From assembly GCA_018399995.1 (NCBI GenBank), contig JAGYMU010000004.1, positions 1 through 60,995 on the forward strand: a DNA stretch of 60,995 nucleotides, read 5' to 3'. Both the position numbers and the translations under genes were made by a program. This stretch comes from Halanaerobiales bacterium (lineage in GTDB: Bacteria > Bacillota > Halanaerobiia > Halanaerobiales > M55B127). Below the pieces are notes generated by a model. The model saw only the letters and a program-made list of their open reading frames with translations. It did no database searches and had not been told where the DNA came from. This document shows, one piece after another, positions 8,547-17,425 of this stretch; positions within the stretch are counted from its first letter, which is position 1, and the number at the start of each line of letters is the position of its first letter.

Positions 8547-9656
8547 TTATCTATCAAATTCCGGAGGGCAAATTCCCAGGCTGTGTGCCCAGACTGGAAC
8601 ATCTTCAATTCTACATCCCGGCAGAAGGGTTTCTACTCCATATAATCCCAGGGGAGTAGATGTACCTCTTACATGCACTCTGTAAGGCTTTAACCCACCA
8701 TCAGATACAACATAATAACCATATTCTCCTCGAGAAGATTCAATTTTTACATATGCCTCACCGGCAGGTATTTTATATTTAAGGGCATTACCTAAATTAA
8801 GGCTGACCGGACCAGCCGGAATATTGTTAACTAACTGTCTTATGATCTTAATACTCTGAAAGATTTCATCTTTTTTTAATTTCAATCTAGTCCAGGCATC
8901 CCCATCTTCACCAGTGGGAACCTTAAAATCTACTTGATCATAAGCTGCATAAGGCATTAGTTTTCTTACATCATGTTCAAGTCCTGTTGCACGAAGAGCA
9001 GGGCCTGTTACACCTAAGCTTAGGGCATCTTCCTGGTTTAATACAGCTGTATTTTTCCAGCGTTTTTGAGCTATTGGATTTTCGAAGATTAATTTTTGAA
9101 ATTCGGGCATCCTATTATTCTCTAAGTCATTTAGTAAATCAAGTATTTTCTGAAGAGTTACATCTTCAATATCATGTCTTACCCCACCGGGTCTGATGTA
9201 GATATGATAGACCCTGCCCCCGGTTATTTCTTCAAAGATATCCAAAATATAATCTCGGGTTAATACCCCCCACTGCATGGCTGTATACAAACCGATAGCT
9301 CCACAGTTACCACCTATCGAAAATATATGTGCCTGAATCCTGGCCAGTTCTAAGATTATAGATCTGATATAAGCAGCTCTTTTGGGGATTTTAATCTCCC
9401 CAATTGCTTCAAAACTCATCGCATATACCATTTCATTAATATCGGGTTCCATTACACATATTCGGCAGACAAGAGGCGTGTTTTTAATCCATTCCCGTTC
9501 TTCCATTAGTTTTTCAAAGCCGCGGTGTAAATGTCCAGGGTTGGGTTCGGCAGAAACGACAGTGTCACCTTCATAAAAATAGTTGATCCCATAATTACCA
9601 GGTACGCCTGGATGGTTGGGTCCGAAAAACATTTCTGTCCTTTTACTCTTGCCCAT
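8547..9656 (-). CDS. mbxL: NuoD-like / group 4 hydrogenase large-subunit-like protein (MbxL type)
   Basis: This 369-residue subunit is homologous to NuoD and to the large subunit of group 4 [NiFe] hydrogenases. The N-terminal CxxC (Cys64, Cys67) is present. The C-terminal DPCxxC of true hydrogenases is replaced by SLGICPPEFDR, leaving one cysteine (Cys363). A complete NiFe site is therefore unlikely, as in Mbx/Mbs large subunits. A longer frame begins at 9674, but GGAGG stands seven bases before ATG 9656, so I use that start; it overlaps the NuoC-like gene by 14 bases. It should form the peripheral arm with the NuoB- and NuoC-like subunits and pass energy to the membrane arm. Confidence 0.88.
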   Translation of the reverse strand: MGKSKRTEMFFGPNHPGVPGNYGINYFYEGDTVVSAEPNPGHLHRGFEKLMEEREWIKNTPLVCRICVMEPDINEMVYAMSFEAIGEIKIPKRAAYIRSIILELARIQAHIFSIGGNCGAIGLYTAMQWGVLTRDYILDIFEEITGGRVYHIYIRPGGVRHDIEDVTLQKILDLLNDLENNRMPEFQKLIFENPIAQKRWKNTAVLNQEDALSLGVTGPALRATGLEHDVRKLMPYAAYDQVDFKVPTGEDGDAWTRLKLKKDEIFQSIKIIRQLVNNIPAGPVSLNLGNALKYKIPAGEAYVKIESSRGEYGYYVVSDGGLKPYRVHVRGTSTPLGLYGVETLLPGCRIEDVPVWAHSLGICPPEFDR

Positions 9657-10131
9657 GGTATTGCCTCCAATCATACTTTTTATCTACATATTGACGGGTT
9701 TTAAAGTCTTTTCTCATAGGGGGAATTTCATTCCAATTTTCCAAAATTAATTCGTCCATATTATCATTTCCAGTGAACTTAATACCAAAAAAATCATGTA
9801 TATCACGTTCATAATATTTTGCTACTCCCCAGAGGTTTTTTATAGTGACAAACCTACTTTTTTGTCTGTTTATTTTAGTTTTAACACTTAAGCTTATTTT
9901 ATCTTCATATGAGAACAGGTGATAAATTAGTTCAAATTGATTATCTTCGATCCAATCTACACAACTTATTGTTGCAAGGTGAATATAACTGTGAGATTTT
10001 AAATAGTTTAGACCGGAGACGAGTTCTTCATTTTCAAGTCTTATTGATATATTCTGTTTTCTCAGTTTTTTAACAGAAAGCAAGTTTAAATCTCTGTTGA
10101 GCAGTTCTATAAGTTCATTTTCACTTCTCAT
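9643..10131 (-). CDS. mbxK: NuoC-like subunit (MbxK type)
   Basis: A 162-residue protein of the complex I 30-kDa (NuoC) family. The conserved C-terminal core includes WGVAKYYERDIHDFFGIKF (about 113-131) and a terminal MRKDFKTRQY stretch. It carries no cofactor and bridges the NuoB-like and NuoD-like subunits. It overlaps the NuoB-like gene upstream by four bases (ATGA-type coupling) and the NuoD-like gene downstream, consistent with tightly coupled translation in one operon. Confidence 0.88.
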   Translation of the reverse strand: MRSENELIELLNRDLNLLSVKKLRKQNISIRLENEELVSGLNYLKSHSYIHLATISCVDWIEDNQFELIYHLFSYEDKISLSVKTKINRQKSRFVTIKNLWGVAKYYERDIHDFFGIKFTGNDNMDELILENWNEIPPMRKDFKTRQYVDKKYDWRQYHGQE

Positions 10132-10661
10132 TGTCTTCTTTTGACCTCCCCCAGTACTTTTTCTTGATTTTTCTTATATGTTTCATATTCTTTATTATAC
10201 TTTTTATATCCATCTGCATTGCCTGTTTCTATCTTTTCTTTCAATTTTAAAAATCCCTCTAAAATAGCTTCTGGTCTGGGCATACACCCTGCTATATATA
10301 AATCTACCGGTATATATTTATCAAGTTGTTTGATTGTATTATATGAGTCCCAGTACATTCCTCCATTTATGGTACAAGAGCCAAAACCCATAACAAATTT
10401 GGGATCCTGCATCTGTTCATAAGTATAGATAACTCTTCTGAGGGTCTTGGTGCTTAGATAGCCGGTTATTAATAGTATATCAGCCTGTCTGGGTGTTGCA
10501 GCTGGGCCGATGCCAAATCGGCTCATATCATAACGAGAAGTCATAGTTGGTGGTAGTTCAATTGCCCCACAACCTGTACAGTAATGCAGCATAAAAAGAG
10601 ATCTTTTTTGAACCCAATTAATAACCTCCTGCCATTTATTACTTTCGTATTTATTATTCAT
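10128..10661 (-). CDS. mbxJ: NuoB-like small subunit with [4Fe-4S] site (MbxJ type)
   Basis: A 177-residue homologue of NuoB and of group 4 hydrogenase small subunits. All four expected cluster ligands are present: Cys28 and Cys31 (C-T-G-C), Cys96 (GFGSC) and Cys126 (AGCMPRPEA). The CxxC spacing is of hydrogenase/Mbx type, unlike the tandem Cys-Cys of complex I. It would hold the terminal [4Fe-4S] cluster next to the NuoD-like subunit. The C-terminal 35 residues are charged and probably helical. The next gene starts inside its stop region. Confidence 0.9.
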   Translation of the reverse strand: MNNKYESNKWQEVINWVQKRSLFMLHYCTGCGAIELPPTMTSRYDMSRFGIGPAATPRQADILLITGYLSTKTLRRVIYTYEQMQDPKFVMGFGSCTINGGMYWDSYNTIKQLDKYIPVDLYIAGCMPRPEAILEGFLKLKEKIETGNADGYKKYNKEYETYKKNQEKVLGEVKRRQ

Positions 10662-10678
10662 TTAATGATCACTCCTGT

Positions 10679-11575
10679 TTAAAAAATAATGATAACTGCC
10701 TGTAATAATGCAGCGATCAGAGGCCATCGCCAGTAAAAAAGCACACCTTCTTCAACCTTAAAGCGCGGAAATATTGAACCTATTAAAGCTGCTAAAAGCC
10801 ATACTATTAACATCTTTACAATGAAGATAAAAATATTATTTCCCCCACCCAGAAATAGGTCCACAAAAAGTGCGGTTTTAACCACGACTGAAACTGCATG
10901 CTGCAGCATTATAAAGGCCAGATATTTACCTCCGTGTTCAACAACAGGCCCTGAAGCAATTTCAGATGGAGCAACAGGGGCATCAAAGGGTTTTTTGCCC
11001 ATTAATCCTAAAAGGGCAATAAAAGCAACAGCAGTACCAATAGGTATATTGATTAAATTCCAGTTCATAAAACCACTCTGTTGAGCCTGAACAATCCCAA
11101 TTATTGAAGAAGTATTACTACTATAAATCAATGTTAATAAGACCACTATAAAGGGCAGTTCATAGCCCAACATCTGAGTTAGCGCTCTTGATATACCTAC
11201 TGATGCTAAGGGGTTACCAGAACCAACTGTAGCCATAGCCATGCCTAAATAAGCTACAGCCATTAAATATATTACTAATAATAGAGTTCCATTCATTCCA
11301 TATAAAACAAAGGGACCGACAGGTACAAAAAATAGTGTGGTAATCATTCCACCAAAGGCCATAATTGCACCAAAATCAAAAATAAACCCATGTGTAATAG
11401 AATTTTTGGTAAATAATTTTAATACATCTAAGTAGGGCTGGTAAAAAGGAGGCCCAATTCTTTTTTGTACTCTTGCTACTACTTTACGGGCAATACCAAT
11501 AAACAACAGACCTAAAGCCATGGCACTGAATGCCATCATTAAAAATCCAAATATATTTAAAATCATATTATCCAC
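10679..11575 (-). CDS. mbxM: NuoH-like membrane subunit (MbxM type)
   Basis: A 298-residue, roughly eight-helix membrane protein of the NuoH/HyfC family, which joins the peripheral arm to the ion-translocating arm. Recognisable segments are VQKRIGPPFYQPYLDVLKLF (about 36-55) and PFDAPVAPSEIASGPVVEHGG (about 195-215), the conserved acidic loop. It overlaps the upstream antiporter-like gene by 13 bases and is separated from the NuoB-like gene by 17. Mbh and Mbx complexes carry the same subunit between their Mrp-like and hydrogenase-like modules. Confidence 0.9.
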   Translation of the reverse strand: MDNMILNIFGFLMMAFSAMALGLLFIGIARKVVARVQKRIGPPFYQPYLDVLKLFTKNSITHGFIFDFGAIMAFGGMITTLFFVPVGPFVLYGMNGTLLLVIYLMAVAYLGMAMATVGSGNPLASVGISRALTQMLGYELPFIVVLLTLIYSSNTSSIIGIVQAQQSGFMNWNLINIPIGTAVAFIALLGLMGKKPFDAPVAPSEIASGPVVEHGGKYLAFIMLQHAVSVVVKTALFVDLFLGGGNNIFIFIVKMLIVWLLAALIGSIFPRFKVEEGVLFYWRWPLIAALLQAVIIIF

Positions 11576-13434
11576 CCCGCAAAAGCTAATATAACGATGA
11601 AGAGAATCATATAAAAAGCATAAGTTTGTCCATTACCTGTCACAATTGATTTTCTAAATACATTGCCTAATTTTACTATATTTTGAGCAAAAGTATCATA
11701 AGCAGCCGTCAAACTTCTGGCAGCGAAAGAATCAAATACCCGATCAAAGGGTCTAAAATACTGGTATGCATAGTGGTAGGCTTCTGGATCATCCAGATAT
11801 TCACCTGATGTGTAGGTATCCATTAAACCGACCGGTTTTGATTTTTTTACTGAAATAAATATGATAAAAGCCAGCAGAAATCCACCCACGAAAAGACTAA
11901 AGATAACTAATGAATTCCAGGTTCCAAAAGCACCTGTTATTGAATAGAGAGTGAATCCTACGGGTGTAATATTTAAAAGTTGAGAAATTTGATTTATTAA
12001 ATTCATCTGTAGGCCGGGCAGTATTCCAAATAACAATATCAGAGCCATTAAAACAAACATTGGAAGCTGCATCAAAAAAGGAACCTCTTTTATATTTTCG
12101 TGTTCAGGTTTTAATTGACCTAAAAATATAGTGCTCAAGGGTTTAAACACATACATAAATGAGCCTATACTTCCAAAAAAAGCAGCTACAGAGAGAAAAA
12201 TGTAACCTTTTTCTATTAAGGCCTGGTAAATAACCCATTTTGAAATAAAACCATTAGTAGGTGGTATACCTGCCAGGGCAATGATGGCGATTAAATAAGC
12301 TGCAAATGTAACAGGCATCTTAAATATCAGCCCACCCATTTCTCTCATTTTAGTTGTTTTAGTTCTATAAATTACAGCTGCAATACTTAAAAATATGGTT
12401 GTCTTAAAAATCATGTGGTTCATTAGATGAAGAAGTCCACCTGTAAACCCCAGTGGAGTTGAAATAGCTAGAGCCATGATAATATAACCCATCTGAGAAA
12501 TCGAAGAAAAGGCTACTAACCTTTTAACATCTTCCTGTCTTATGGCTAATACTGTTCCGGTAATAACAGTAACACCGCCAAATATAGCCAGTATATAATT
12601 AAATATTGGTAAACCTCTATAATGGATACTGTCCTTTAAAATATTATAGAGAGGTACAAAGTATAAAAGAAGGATCACTCCATAGATACCAACTTTTAAC
12701 ATTAAACCGGACAAAAAAGGAGAGAATTCCTTGGGAGCATTACTATGAGCTCCATTAACCCAGACATGAAAAGGGAATACACCCGCCTTGATTATAAATG
12801 GAATAGCAAGCATAATAATTAATATAATAGATTCTGTGATAGGAAGCCCACTCAAATGAGCTGCCACCTGACTGTATCTTAGGGTATGGATCTGATTATA
12901 TATTATAAAGATGGCTGTAACCATCAGATAAGCTCCTACAGTACTTAAAATGATGTAGCGAAAAGAGGCTTTTTGAGCGGCTTTTTTTTCACCTGATGAT
13001 ATCAGAAAAAAGGATGACCAGGTCATTATTTCCCAGAATATAAACAGGCTTAAAAAATCACCAGCCAAAACTACTCCGAGTATACTACCAACCAGAATCG
13101 CAAAATTAAGATGAAAGGCAGATCTTAACGTATATTCCTGCTGTGATTTAATCGTAAATATTGCAATTAAAAGACCAGCCCCTGTTGTCATAAATATAAA
13201 CAACCAAGATAATGGAGTTAATTGAAAGATCAGCTGTACTTCTCGATCAAATATATAATATGTTATGGACTCATAAGGTATATCCCACTGACCATAGAGA
13301 CGGCTAATTTGATAAAATAGATAAGCAAAAACAACACTGTTTAAAATAGCTAAGGATAACTTGATTTTTTTATTTAAAAAATAAGCTATAAAAGCTATAA
13401 TTATCGGAATAAAGGTATAGTAGAAAAGTGACAT
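11563..13434 (-). CDS. Large NuoL/MnhA-like antiporter subunit (second antiporter-like subunit, MbxH' type)
   Basis: A 623-residue polytopic protein of the proton-conducting antiporter family (NuoL/MnhA/MnhD). The core has the TM5 glutamate (IFWEIMTWSSFF, about 133-144), a charged loop, the TM7 lysine (PFIIKAGVFPFHVWVNGAHSNAP) and TM12 histidine (HLMNHMIFK). About 150 extra C-terminal residues include further hydrophobic segments and a charged stretch around 520-570. Its start abuts the stop of the MnhD-like gene. Mbx/Mbs complexes have two antiporter-like subunits and Mbh has one, so its presence favours the Mbx type. Confidence 0.88.
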   Translation of the reverse strand: MSLFYYTFIPIIIAFIAYFLNKKIKLSLAILNSVVFAYLFYQISRLYGQWDIPYESITYYIFDREVQLIFQLTPLSWLFIFMTTGAGLLIAIFTIKSQQEYTLRSAFHLNFAILVGSILGVVLAGDFLSLFIFWEIMTWSSFFLISSGEKKAAQKASFRYIILSTVGAYLMVTAIFIIYNQIHTLRYSQVAAHLSGLPITESIILIIMLAIPFIIKAGVFPFHVWVNGAHSNAPKEFSPFLSGLMLKVGIYGVILLLYFVPLYNILKDSIHYRGLPIFNYILAIFGGVTVITGTVLAIRQEDVKRLVAFSSISQMGYIIMALAISTPLGFTGGLLHLMNHMIFKTTIFLSIAAVIYRTKTTKMREMGGLIFKMPVTFAAYLIAIIALAGIPPTNGFISKWVIYQALIEKGYIFLSVAAFFGSIGSFMYVFKPLSTIFLGQLKPEHENIKEVPFLMQLPMFVLMALILLFGILPGLQMNLINQISQLLNITPVGFTLYSITGAFGTWNSLVIFSLFVGGFLLAFIIFISVKKSKPVGLMDTYTSGEYLDDPEAYHYAYQYFRPFDRVFDSFAARSLTAAYDTFAQNIVKLGNVFRKSIVTGNGQTYAFYMILFIVILAFAGWII

Positions 13435-14889
13435 TTACATCCCCCCTAAGACATTTGAAATATAATCTGATCTGGATAACAATTCACCTGCAGCCTGATT
13501 TAATGGTTTTATGATTAATTCAGGATAAATTCCTAACAAAAAAACGACAGTGATTAAGACTATGATTGGTACATAAGCCTTGACTATCTTATGGGGATTA
13601 ATACTTATCTTTCCAAAGAAGATCTTTTGTATTACCTTTAGATAATAAGCCATCTCGATGACTGTAGCAAATAAAATTAAAAATGTTAATAGATACTCAC
13701 CTGCATTAAGAGAACCGTTAACTATCATAATCTTACTTACAAAACCATTAAAAAAAGGAACACCTAATATTCCCAGAGATCCTACGGAAAATCCAACAGC
13801 AATCAAAGGTATCTTTTTAGCTATTCCTCCTAAATTAGAAATATCTCTACTACCTGCATATTTAATCATCAAACCAGCTGTTAAAAAAAGAAGTGTTTTT
13901 AAAATTGCATGGTTAAAGAGCTGGAATAAGCCACCGCTTATCGCGTATTTAGTGCCAACACTGATGATAGTTAAAACCAGACTCATCTGCGCAATACTTG
14001 AATAAGCCAGCATTCTTTTAATATCGTCTTGCTGATAAGCAATTAATTCTCCGATGACCAGACTAATTGCGCCGATAATCATCAGATATATATATAAGCT
14101 GGGATTAACAAATAAACTAAAGAAAATCTTAATAAGAGCAATAATTCCAGCTAAAAATACCAGGCCACTTAAAGTAGAACTTACTGCAGAAGGTGCTATT
14201 GAATGTACATCTGGGACCCAGATGCTTAAAGGTAAGATGCCTGCTTCAAAAGCAATTCCAACAAAAAACAAAAGGGAGATTATCTTGATTAAGTCTGGGT
14301 TTATTAGATGTGAAGCAGCAGCGATGAACGCCATGTTCAAACTTCCAACTGCTGAATAAGTAAAACCTATTGCCATTAATAAAAACACAGAACTTATCGA
14401 GCCGATAATTATATATTTGATAGCTGCTTCATACCCCTTATCTTTATTAAAAGTGGTTAATCCATAAGCAGCGACTGTGGTTATTTCTATGAACACAAAT
14501 AAATTAAAAATATCTCCGGTCATCACAATTCCATAAATACCCGCTATAATTATCAAATACAAGGTGTGGAATTTACTTTCTGATGCAAAATTACTGTGAT
14601 TTAAATTATATACAGCTAAAATCAAAGATATTATACTGATCACAGTTATTGAAATCAGCTCTAATGTTCCCACATATAAGTTGATAGCAAAGGGTGCTTG
14701 CCAGCTGCCCAGTTCAATGATTACCGGTTCTAAAATTATTTGATTATAATTTATAATAATTATTAATAGATTTATTGCAGTTGTTAAAACAACAACAACT
14801 GAGGGTAGTTTTTTGTTTATATAGTTAAATAAGGGTATAAGAAATGCAGTTAAAAGAGGTAGTGCAATAATTAATATTATATTCACCAT
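13435..14889 (-). CDS. mnhD: MnhD/NuoN-like antiporter subunit (MbxH type)
   Basis: A 484-residue polytopic protein (about 14 helices) of the Mrp antiporter subunit D family. The TM5 glutamate is in IFNLFVFIEITTVAAYGL (about 128-145). The TM7/8 region reads FEAGILPLSIWVPDVHSIAPSAVS, the equivalent of the usual KAALFPLHFWLPDAH with the Lys replaced by Glu-Ala. A TM12 histidine is in LFQLFNHAILKTLLF. It should conduct Na+ or H+ in the membrane arm. The start overlaps the MnhC-like stop by seven bases. Confidence 0.88.
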   Translation of the reverse strand: MVNIILIIALPLLTAFLIPLFNYINKKLPSVVVVLTTAINLLIIIINYNQIILEPVIIELGSWQAPFAINLYVGTLELISITVISIISLILAVYNLNHSNFASESKFHTLYLIIIAGIYGIVMTGDIFNLFVFIEITTVAAYGLTTFNKDKGYEAAIKYIIIGSISSVFLLMAIGFTYSAVGSLNMAFIAAASHLINPDLIKIISLLFFVGIAFEAGILPLSIWVPDVHSIAPSAVSSTLSGLVFLAGIIALIKIFFSLFVNPSLYIYLMIIGAISLVIGELIAYQQDDIKRMLAYSSIAQMSLVLTIISVGTKYAISGGLFQLFNHAILKTLLFLTAGLMIKYAGSRDISNLGGIAKKIPLIAVGFSVGSLGILGVPFFNGFVSKIMIVNGSLNAGEYLLTFLILFATVIEMAYYLKVIQKIFFGKISINPHKIVKAYVPIIVLITVVFLLGIYPELIIKPLNQAAGELLSRSDYISNVLGGM

Positions 14890-15248
14890 TTCAACCCCCT
14901 TATTTTAGAAATATCAAGCGTATTATATTTTTCATATATTTTAATGATTACTCCTAAACCCAGTGCTAGAACAGCCACACCGATTACAATGGATGTAAGA
15001 ACCAGGGCTTGAGGAATAGGATCGACAAAGTTATAAGAATTATTGTTTATTGTAGAAGTAATAATTGGTGCAAAGCCCCCTTTTACATAGCCTAAGGAGA
15101 CTAATAGAACATTGATGCCTGTATCCATTAAACTCAGTCCAATAAAAATCTTAATTAGATTCTTTCTGGTAATTACCCCATAAAGGCCGATTAAGATAAG
15201 GAGAATAGAACCACCAAAAAAAGACCATTTTTCCAGAAAGTCAATCAT
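14883..15248 (-). CDS. mnhC: MnhC/NuoK-like membrane subunit
   Basis: A 121-residue protein with three predicted helices, of the NuoK/MnhC family. The N-terminal helix is followed by GVITRKNLIKIFIGLSLMDTGINVLLV (about 24-50), and the third helix by PIPQALVLTSIVIGVAVLALGLGV, the PLPQALVLTAIVI signature of the family. It is part of the ion-translocating Mrp module. There is a 33-base gap to the preceding gene, with a visible purine-rich ribosome site. Confidence 0.9.
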   Translation of the reverse strand: MIDFLEKWSFFGGSILLILIGLYGVITRKNLIKIFIGLSLMDTGINVLLVSLGYVKGGFAPIITSTINNNSYNFVDPIPQALVLTSIVIGVAVLALGLGVIIKIYEKYNTLDISKIRGLKW

Positions 15249-15281
15249 TTAGATCACATCCCTTTTAAAATTACTTTTCAA

Positions 15282-16043
15282 TTATGCTTTCATTAAATCA
15301 TTTATTATATTCGTAAGTTCTACAGCTACTTTCAAACCTATTGTAATATATAATATGGGGACGATTCCTCCACTAAATAAATTAGCAATAGTACCGGTTT
15401 CTAAAAAATTCGTTAAAAAAGATCCTTCTGCATATAATCCATAAAGGCCTATACTAACAAAACTGACTCCGGCAGTAACTTCAATTGCTTTTAATTTATT
15501 TTCATCTAACTCATACTCTTTACTACTTAACAATTTAAGTAAAAGGGCAGTTGCGATTACTGCACCCCCTTGAAAACTCCCGCCGGGACTTAGGTGTCCA
15601 TAAATTATTATATAAGAACCTGCCAGGATTAATAGAGGGAAAAGTATCTTTATACCATTTTTTAGTATAAATGAACCTTCCTTTACTACAAAATTATTTT
15701 TTGCATGTTTCTTATTATAGAGTATGGCACTTAATCCGGTTGCTGCTAAAAAGAGAACTGTTACTTCCCCTAGAGTATCAAGGGCACGGTAATTTGCCAC
15801 AATGGAAGTAACTATATTTGCAGAACCACTTTCTTTATCTTTACTTTCCTTATATATTACTTCCTCATTAGGAGAGTTAACGCTTTTATCTATATATAAT
15901 TGGGCTGTTCTGTTTTCTATATCTGCTTTCCCAAAATTATTTAGAGCGATTTCCCCTTTTTCAGGAGAAATCAAAAAGGCCTGCAAAATAAAAATACCCA
16001 ATAAAATAACCGTCATTAAGGCCAATATCTTGCGAAAATTCAC
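15282..16043 (-). CDS. Fused MbxE-MbxF (MnhA C-terminal-like plus MnhB) subunit
   Basis: A 253-residue membrane protein made of two units that are separate genes in archaeal Mbh/Mbx clusters. Residues 1-110 have an N-terminal helix, a soluble charged stretch, and the signature NYRALDTLGEVTVLFLAATGL (about 88-108), typical of the MbhE/MnhA C-terminal family. Residues 120-250 are MnhB-like, with YGHLSPGGSFQGGAVIATA (about 148-166). The start is GTG 16043, whose G is shared with the TAG stop of the preceding gene; GGAGGG lies just upstream. Confidence 0.85.
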   Translation of the reverse strand: MNFRKILALMTVILLGIFILQAFLISPEKGEIALNNFGKADIENRTAQLYIDKSVNSPNEEVIYKESKDKESGSANIVTSIVANYRALDTLGEVTVLFLAATGLSAILYNKKHAKNNFVVKEGSFILKNGIKILFPLLILAGSYIIIYGHLSPGGSFQGGAVIATALLLKLLSSKEYELDENKLKAIEVTAGVSFVSIGLYGLYAEGSFLTNFLETGTIANLFSGGIVPILYITIGLKVAVELTNIINDLMKA

Positions 16044-16282
16044 TAATTTTCCCTCCCTTCAGTTTTATATAAGGTTATGATAAAGATAGCTGTGGATAGT
16101 CCTGCTCCGATAGCTGCCTCAGCCATTGCTACATCAGGGGCTCTTAAAAAATAGAACAAAAATGCAGCAATTAGACTAACCATACCCGCTGAAATTATTG
16201 AGTTAACAAGTTTATCAAAAATAAGAGCAGCTATCCCACTAATTAACATTAGCAAAATTAAAAAACTATAAAGCAGAGTCAT
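16043..16282 (-). CDS. DUF4040 (MbxD/MnhA-fragment) membrane subunit
   Basis: A 79-residue, three-helix protein of the DUF4040 family, corresponding to a segment of the large MnhA subunit. The identifying stretch is LRAPDVAMAEAAIGAGLSTA (about 46-65), where the acidic residues line the ion path in Mrp-type modules. It overlaps MnhG upstream by 17 bases and the fused MbxE-F gene downstream by one base. Confidence 0.87.
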   Translation of the reverse strand: MTLLYSFLILLMLISGIAALIFDKLVNSIISAGMVSLIAAFLFYFLRAPDVAMAEAAIGAGLSTAIFIITLYKTEGREN

Positions 16283-16631
16283 TTATATCACCACTTTTGT
16301 TATACAGAACATCCTCATTATATTTATTTACAGTAGTTAATTTTGAAACTTTAATTCCATTTTTTATAGAGGAGCGTGCTATAGTTTGACTTCCAATTGG
16401 ATTGGTCATAACAATAAACAAGGCTATAATTAAAGTTTTTAAAAACCAGGAGGGCTGGATAAGTCCTACCCCAATTATTGTAGAAAGAGCACCAAGTGTA
16501 GTAGCCTTAGTACCAGCCTGGATTCTATTGTATAGATCAGGCATCCTGATTAGTCCTAAAGAACCTAAAAATAAGAAGACCGCACCGATACTTATCAAAA
16601 AGTAACCGATTACCTTAAGTAGTATTAACAT
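16266..16631 (-). CDS. mnhG: MnhG-like membrane subunit
   Basis: A 121-residue protein of the Mrp subunit G family, with three helices. The family signature LIRMPDLYNRIQAGTKATTLG is at about 27-47. The C-terminal 30 residues are hydrophilic and unlike the core. It is a small structural subunit of the Na+/H+ module. It starts three bases after the MnhF stop and overlaps the next gene. Confidence 0.9.
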   Translation of the reverse strand: MLILLKVIGYFLISIGAVFLFLGSLGLIRMPDLYNRIQAGTKATTLGALSTIIGVGLIQPSWFLKTLIIALFIVMTNPIGSQTIARSSIKNGIKVSKLTTVNKYNEDVLYNKSGDINDSAL

Positions 16632-16634
16632 AGA

Positions 16635-16883
16635 TTAACCACTTCCTTCAATATAACGGGCTATGATTATAACACTTGTGAAAGATAAGGCTGCAAATAC
16701 TAAAGAGATATCTAAATAAATATTGTTCTTGAAAAATAAAGCAACTAAGACAAGTAGGGAACTGATAACTGTTGTGATAGTATCAAGGGCAACCGTTCTA
16801 TCGGCTGAGCTTGGTCCTTTAATTAGTCTAATAGTTCCCAATATTAAAGCTAGTGATAATATTAAGAAAACTAAATTAAGCAA
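16635..16883 (-). CDS. mnhF: MnhF-like membrane subunit
   Basis: An 82-residue, three-helix protein of the Mrp subunit F family. The signature RLIKGPSSADRTVALDT is at about 19-35. It begins one base after the MnhE stop. Small size and signature leave little doubt about the family. Confidence 0.9.
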   Translation of the reverse strand: MLNLVFLILSLALILGTIRLIKGPSSADRTVALDTITTVISSLLVLVALFFKNNIYLDISLVFAALSFTSVIIIARYIEGSG

Positions 16884-17375
16884 CTAAAATACCCCCTTTA
16901 AAATACCCGTAAATTTACCGGTAATTAATTTTTTCTGTAACTTAGGCTGATTACTTTTGAAATCTATCCAATGGATGTATAACAAATCATCTATAACATC
17001 TATTGTGAGGGTGCCTGGGGTTAAAGTTATTGAGTTAGCCAAAAATAGTTTTGCGTAATCAGACTTTAATTCAGTAGAAATTTTTACTATGCCGGGGTTT
17101 ATAGGTAGATTGGGATTTATTACGCGGCGAGCGACATCAATATTTGCTTTGATCATCTCAATGATGAAAACTGGTATATATCTTAATAGATTGAAAATGC
17201 GGACAAAAATATTATTATCACTGCTTTTTTGACTAAAGCTTTTGTATGTAAAAAACGATAATAATATTGAGATGGTGATACCTGCAAGCATTTCTTGCAT
17301 GGCTAGGCTGCCTGTATAAGCCAGCCAGAAGAGAAAATAGATAATAAGAGTAGAAAAATATCTTCTAAAATCCAA
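16884..17375 (-). CDS. mnhE: MnhE-like membrane subunit, first gene of the Mbx-like operon
   Basis: A 163-residue Mrp subunit E protein with N-terminal helices and a soluble C-terminal domain containing LANSITLTPGTLTIDV (about 113-128), the family hallmark. The start is TTG 17375; AAAGGAGG seven bases upstream decides it. This is the promoter-proximal gene of the operon, preceded by the promoter and palindrome described at 17426-17470. Confidence 0.9.
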   Translation of the reverse strand: MDFRRYFSTLIIYFLFWLAYTGSLAMQEMLAGITISILLSFFTYKSFSQKSSDNNIFVRIFNLLRYIPVFIIEMIKANIDVARRVINPNLPINPGIVKISTELKSDYAKLFLANSITLTPGTLTIDVIDDLLYIHWIDFKSNQPKLQKKLITGKFTGILKGVF

Positions 17376-17425
17376 TTCTGTTCCTCCTTTAAGTTGTGAT
17401 AAAGTTCACTTAGGGTGGCTACCAT

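Noticed and set aside
8547-9674. The Mbx-like operon as a proton-reducing hydrogenase
   Set aside because: The C-terminal cysteine pair needed for NiFe is not intact and no maturation genes are nearby.
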